Positions 13,235-16,542 of a stretch of DNA of 16,542 nt are shown here, in pieces (positions within the stretch are counted from its first letter, which is position 1; each line of letters opens with the position of its first letter). The stretch comes from an uncultured Veillonella sp. (GTDB lineage Bacteria > Bacillota > Negativicutes > Veillonellales > Veillonellaceae): NCBI GenBank assembly GCA_915066865.1, contig CAJZEE010000047.1:1-16542 (forward strand), read 5' to 3'. Both the position numbers and the translations under genes were made by a program. The notes beneath the pieces were generated by a model. It made no database searches, had not been told where the DNA came from, and saw only the letters and a list, made by a program, of their open reading frames with translations.

Positions 13235-15599
13235 TTGTAGTTTCCTCTTTTCTAGCTTTACTAGACTTTTTAGATTCTTTTACAGGTTCTTCACTAGCTT
13301 CGCTCTTTTTCTTTCTTGTTTTCTTTGGTGGTCGAGTCGGGCAAGTTTCATTGGAACAGAACTTTTTAACTGTACCATTTTTATATGTCTTTTCAACCAT
13401 TATAGAACCACATGTTTCACAGAAATCATGGGTTGGCTTATCCCATAATGTAAAGTCGCATTGTGGGTATCGATTACAGCCATAGAAAATGCGTCCGCGA
13501 CGGGACTTCCGTTCTACGATTTCCCCTTCTTTACATTTAGGACACATTACCCCAGTTCCCACTGTAATAGGTTTTGTGTTTTTACATTCTGGAAAATTAG
13601 AGCATGCTAAGAACTTACCATAGCGACCAAATTTATATACCATTGGACTATGACAAAGTTCACATATCTCATCGCTTTCCATAGATGCAATTTCAATACG
13701 GTCTACATCACTTGCATCTTCTAGTTCTTGCGCAAAGACCTCGTAGAAATCAGATAATACTTTTACATACGTATCCTTACCAGATGCGATAGCATCAAGT
13801 TCTTCTTCTAGATCACGGGTAAAGCCAGTATTGATGATTTTTTCAAAATATGTAATCAAGAAGTCTACCACTACAAAGCCTAGCTCAGTAGGCACGAATT
13901 GTTTATTCGTATTTTCCACATAGTTACGGCTTACGATAGTATCTAGAATTGGTGCGTATGTACTAGGGCGACCAATGCCAAGTTCTTCTAATGTCTTGAT
14001 GAGACTCGCCTCGGAGTAACGTGGAGGTGGTTGTGTAAAATGTTGTTCAGGCAATACCTCTACCGTATGGGCAGCATCATTTTTTTTCAGAGCTGGCAAT
14101 TGAGGTGCATCCTCTTTTTTCACATCTTCATAAACAGCACTGAAACCTGGGAAGATAACACGAGAGCCAGTTGCTTTAAAGGTATAGTCATCTTTAACAT
14201 TCAACTCAATCGTTGTGGATTCATTTTGTTGAGGCGCCATTTGGCTCGCCATAAAGCGATTCCAAATCAACGTATATAGCTTAAGTTCATCACGACTCAA
14301 GAATGGTTCCACCATTTTAGGTGTTAACTCGAGAGATGTAGGACGAATCGCCTCATGCGCATCTTGTGCAGAACCTTTAGAACCGTACACATTTGGTTTA
14401 GATGGATAATATTCCTCCCCATAGTTACGAAGAATAAAGTCCTTAGCCATAACTTGCATCTCTTTAGAGATACGCGTAGAATCTGTACGCATGTACGTAA
14501 TCAAACCTACGTGGCCATAGGAGCCAATTTCTAAACCTTCATATAAATGTTGGGCGATCATCATCGTACGCTTAGCACCAAAGTTCAATTTACGCACGCC
14601 GTCTTGTTGCAAGGTGGATGTTGTAAACGGGGGGGCCGCTTTACGAGAACGTTTGCGCTTTTCTATATTTGTCACTACTGCATCTTCACCGCCAATAGCA
14701 TCAACCACCGCTTGTGCATCGCTTTCAGTAGTAATATCGATTTTCTCGCCTTTAATATGTGTCAACTCCGCTGTGAAAGATTCTTTTTTAGGTGTTTCAA
14801 AATTACCTTTAATGGTCCAATATTCTTGTGGTTCGAAGGCTTGGATTTCGCGCTCTCGTTCACAGATGAGTCGAACTGCTACAGATTGTACACGACCAGC
14901 ACTGAGACCCTTACATACTTTTTTCCAAAGTAATGGACTCAATTTATAACCTACGATACGATCTAATACACGGCGCGCTTGTTGAGCATCTACCATATTC
15001 ATATCGATGGTACGTGGAGCCTCCAAAGCCTCTGCTACGGCATTTTTAGTGATTTCATTAAACGTAATACGACATGTAGACTTAGGATCTACATTTAGAA
15101 TGTACGCTAAATGCCAAGAAATAGCTTCCCCTTCACGGTCAGGGTCAGTTGCGAGCAATACGGCACTGCTTTCATCAGCATAAGAAACTAGTTCATCAAT
15201 AACCTTTTTACGTGTTACCAAATTACTATAGCGCGGCGTGAAATCATGCTCTATATCGATGCCCATTTGAGATTTAGGCAAATCTCGTAAATGGCCCATA
15301 CTCGCTTTTACAACGTAGTTGGGACCTAAGAATTTTTCAATTGTTTTAGATTTAGCAGGAGACTCTACGATTACTAATACTTTGCCATCAGGATTATATA
15401 CGCGAGGTTCCCGTTGCTCCGGTGGCACTGAAGTTTGTAGTACAGATTTATCCCGTACAATCCCCATTGGAGTAAGGGCTTCCTTAGCTACCTTACGCTT
15501 TATCGTAGTACTTTCTTTCTTAGTATTTTTCTTTTTTGTGTCATTACTAGTACTAGCTGCTTTCGGCTCGCCAATAACGATAGATCGTTTAATGGACAA
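13227..15599 (-). CDS. topA: DNA topoisomerase I (type IA)
   Basis: TopA relaxes negative supercoils by passing one DNA strand through a transient break. Positions are counted from an in-frame GTG at 15608. The TOPRIM domain starts at about 75 (KVLVIVESPAKSKTIEKFLG) with the acidic TDPDREGE motif at 154-161. The catalytic tyrosine is Tyr372 in GLITYMRTDSTR. Three four-cysteine zinc ribbons follow at about 649-675, 689-717 and 730-756, and the protein ends in a Lys/Glu-rich tail. A 70-residue Lys/Thr/Ser-rich extension precedes the TOPRIM domain. I place the start at TTG 15599, because AGGAG (15612-15608) is 8 nt ahead of it. The GTG at 15608 overlaps that site and is too close to use it. The gene overlaps dprA by 11 nt and trmFO by 8 nt. 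Confidence 0.97.
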   Translation of the reverse strand: MSIKRSIVIGEPKAASTSNDTKKKNTKKESTTIKRKVAKEALTPMGIVRDKSVLQTSVPPEQREPRVYNPDGKVLVIVESPAKSKTIEKFLGPNYVVKASMGHLRDLPKSQMGIDIEHDFTPRYSNLVTRKKVIDELVSYADESSAVLLATDPDREGEAISWHLAYILNVDPKSTCRITFNEITKNAVAEALEAPRTIDMNMVDAQQARRVLDRIVGYKLSPLLWKKVCKGLSAGRVQSVAVRLICEREREIQAFEPQEYWTIKGNFETPKKESFTAELTHIKGEKIDITTESDAQAVVDAIGGEDAVVTNIEKRKRSRKAAPPFTTSTLQQDGVRKLNFGAKRTMMIAQHLYEGLEIGSYGHVGLITYMRTDSTRISKEMQVMAKDFILRNYGEEYYPSKPNVYGSKGSAQDAHEAIRPTSLELTPKMVEPFLSRDELKLYTLIWNRFMASQMAPQQNESTTIELNVKDDYTFKATGSRVIFPGFSAVYEDVKKEDAPQLPALKKNDAAHTVEVLPEQHFTQPPPRYSEASLIKTLEELGIGRPSTYAPILDTIVSRNYVENTNKQFVPTELGFVVVDFLITYFEKIINTGFTRDLEEELDAIASGKDTYVKVLSDFYEVFAQELEDASDVDRIEIASMESDEICELCHSPMVYKFGRYGKFLACSNFPECKNTKPITVGTGVMCPKCKEGEIVERKSRRGRIFYGCNRYPQCDFTLWDKPTHDFCETCGSIMVEKTYKNGTVKKFCSNETCPTRPPKKTRKKKSEASEEPVKESKKSSKARKEETTIE

Positions 15600-16542
15600 G
15601 TATATCACTCCTAGTCATATTAATATAGCCTCTCGGCGGATGATTCTCTATAGCCCCTTCCATTTCTAACTCTAGTAATAAGGGCTGTAGTTGTTGTAAT
15701 GGAATACGAGTAGCTTTCAAAATATCACTAACCGTAATACATCGATCATGAGGTATTTCACTCAATATTACACTCCTATCCACATTAAAGCTTAACATAG
15801 AGCACCCTTTTCTATCAACACTTTGACTATGATTCCCTATTTGAACGCTATCTTTTACACCTTTATTTTCATTATTCCTTGTTGGTAAAAATTTTTGTTC
15901 ACTAGAAAAATATTCCCGCAATGTTAAATGATATTGTTCAACTATATCCTCATACCCAGTAAGTACATATGCACCATTTCTCATTAGAAATTTATTTCCA
16001 TCAGCCGTATGGTCTAATAGATTACATGGTACCACAAATACATCTCGACCTTCACTAACCGCCATATCTGCCGTAATCAAAGAACCACTACTGGACTTGG
16101 CCTCCACTACGATAACACCTCTGCATAATCCACTAATAATACGATTCCGTGCTGGGAAATGTTTTGCGGACGGCGGTGTACCCGGCGGGTATTCGGATAG
16201 AAGTAACCCATTATTTTGTAACATACGATCAAATAATTTTGCATTTTCTCGAGGATAGGTAATATCTAAACCACATCCCATAACAATGATTCCATACCCC
16301 TGACTAGCTAGAAGGCCTTCATGACCATGTGAGTCTATACCACGAGCTCCACCGCTGACAATAATGGTACTGTATTTACCCAATTCTTTGCCGAGCATTC
16401 TCGCCACATTCCGGCCATATAAGGAGCAACTCCTTGCTCCAACAATAGCAATGCGATTTAATCGTCCATCTAAGAGTGCCCGATTACCTCTCATAAATAA
16501 AATGGCTGGCGGATTATATATATGATTTAAAATAGACGGAAA
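15589..16542 (-). CDS. dprA: DNA-processing protein DprA (N-terminus cut by window edge)
   Basis: DprA binds incoming single-stranded DNA during transformation, protects it, and loads RecA. The frame is open past the ATG at 16494 to the window end: the 16 extra codons read FPSILNHIYNPPAILF, which continues the family pattern 'YP..L..i.dpP..Ly.rG'. So 16494 is not the true start, and the N-terminal helical domain lies outside. The Rossmann-like core is clear: IAIVGARSCSLYGR, then IIVSGGARGIDSHGHEG, GIIVMGCGLDITYPREN, LLLSEYPPG, FPARNRIISGL and SSSGSLITADMA. A short variable linker leads to a C-terminal winged-helix (DprA_WH) region ending IENHPPRGYINM. The gene overlaps topA by 11 nt and shares the window with comEA and comEC. 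Confidence 0.96.
   Translation of the reverse strand, partial: FPSILNHIYNPPAILFMRGNRALLDGRLNRIAIVGARSCSLYGRNVARMLGKELGKYSTIIVSGGARGIDSHGHEGLLASQGYGIIVMGCGLDITYPRENAKLFDRMLQNNGLLLSEYPPGTPPSAKHFPARNRIISGLCRGVIVVEAKSSSGSLITADMAVSEGRDVFVVPCNLLDHTADGNKFLMRNGAYVLTGYEDIVEQYHLTLREYFSSEQKFLPTRNNENKGVKDSVQIGNHSQSVDRKGCSMLSFNVDRSVILSEIPHDRCITVSDILKATRIPLQQLQPLLLELEMEGAIENHPPRGYINMTRSDILVH

Noticed and set aside
14547..14949. Two overlapping plus-strand open frames of over 100 codons
   Set aside because: Both are antisense to the conserved topA core. Neither shows a domain, and the opposite strand explains the sequence.
15319..15669. Plus-strand open frame of 116 codons
   Set aside because: It lies antisense across the dprA/topA junction, with no recognisable product. 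Overlap with two well-supported genes makes it a shadow.
15589..16494. dprA as a complete gene starting at the ATG at 16494
   Set aside because: The frame continues upstream to the window edge with sequence matching the DprA family (PPAILFMRG), so the true start is outside the window.

Overview
The window looks like a core chromosomal segment of a low-GC diderm Firmicute of the Negativicutes, most likely Veillonella or a close relative. This rests on the A/T-rich sequence, strong AGGAG-type ribosome binding sites, and a Firmicute-style gene set (comEA/comEC, a PolC-like start, trmFO, three-ribbon topA, lgt). No database search was possible, so the genus is an inference. No insertion sequence, prophage, CRISPR array, rRNA or tRNA gene was seen.

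Layout, left to right. (1) 1-4554, minus strand: a tight unit comEA > comEC > holA > polC, with polC running off the left edge. It joins DNA uptake (ComEA receptor, ComEC channel) to replication (clamp-loader delta subunit, replicative polymerase). (2) 4666-5895, plus strand: an M29 aminopeptidase, closed by a perfect 16-bp hairpin terminator shared with the opposing gene. (3) 6039-10835, minus strand: a secreted GH18-family protein with a long charged helix, then leuS (own promoter at 9121-9149), a terminator-like hairpin, and a dCMP deaminase (comEB-like). (4) 10992-11816, plus strand: lgt behind a near-consensus promoter, ended by a second bidirectional terminator. (5) 11918-16542, minus strand: dprA > topA > trmFO, each overlapping the next by 8-11 nt. 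topA and trmFO appear to start at TTG, and dprA is cut by the right edge.

Functionally this is housekeeping with a competence theme: ComEA and ComEC would import single-stranded DNA, DprA would protect it and load RecA, and the dCMP deaminase homologue stands apart from comEA/comEC. TopA, HolA, PolC, LeuS and TrmFO serve replication and translation. Lgt and the GH18 protein serve the envelope.

I found no clearly new system. The points most worth a second look are a ComEC with no recognisable metallo-beta-lactamase catalytic motif, a PolC-like protein with an unusual N-terminal region, the GH18 protein with an E/K/R-rich helix, an Lgt with substituted signature residues, and a terminator-like hairpin 17 nt in front of the dCMP deaminase start. 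There is no gene-free stretch over 300 bases; the two largest gaps (10836-10991 and 5896-6038) hold promoters and terminators.
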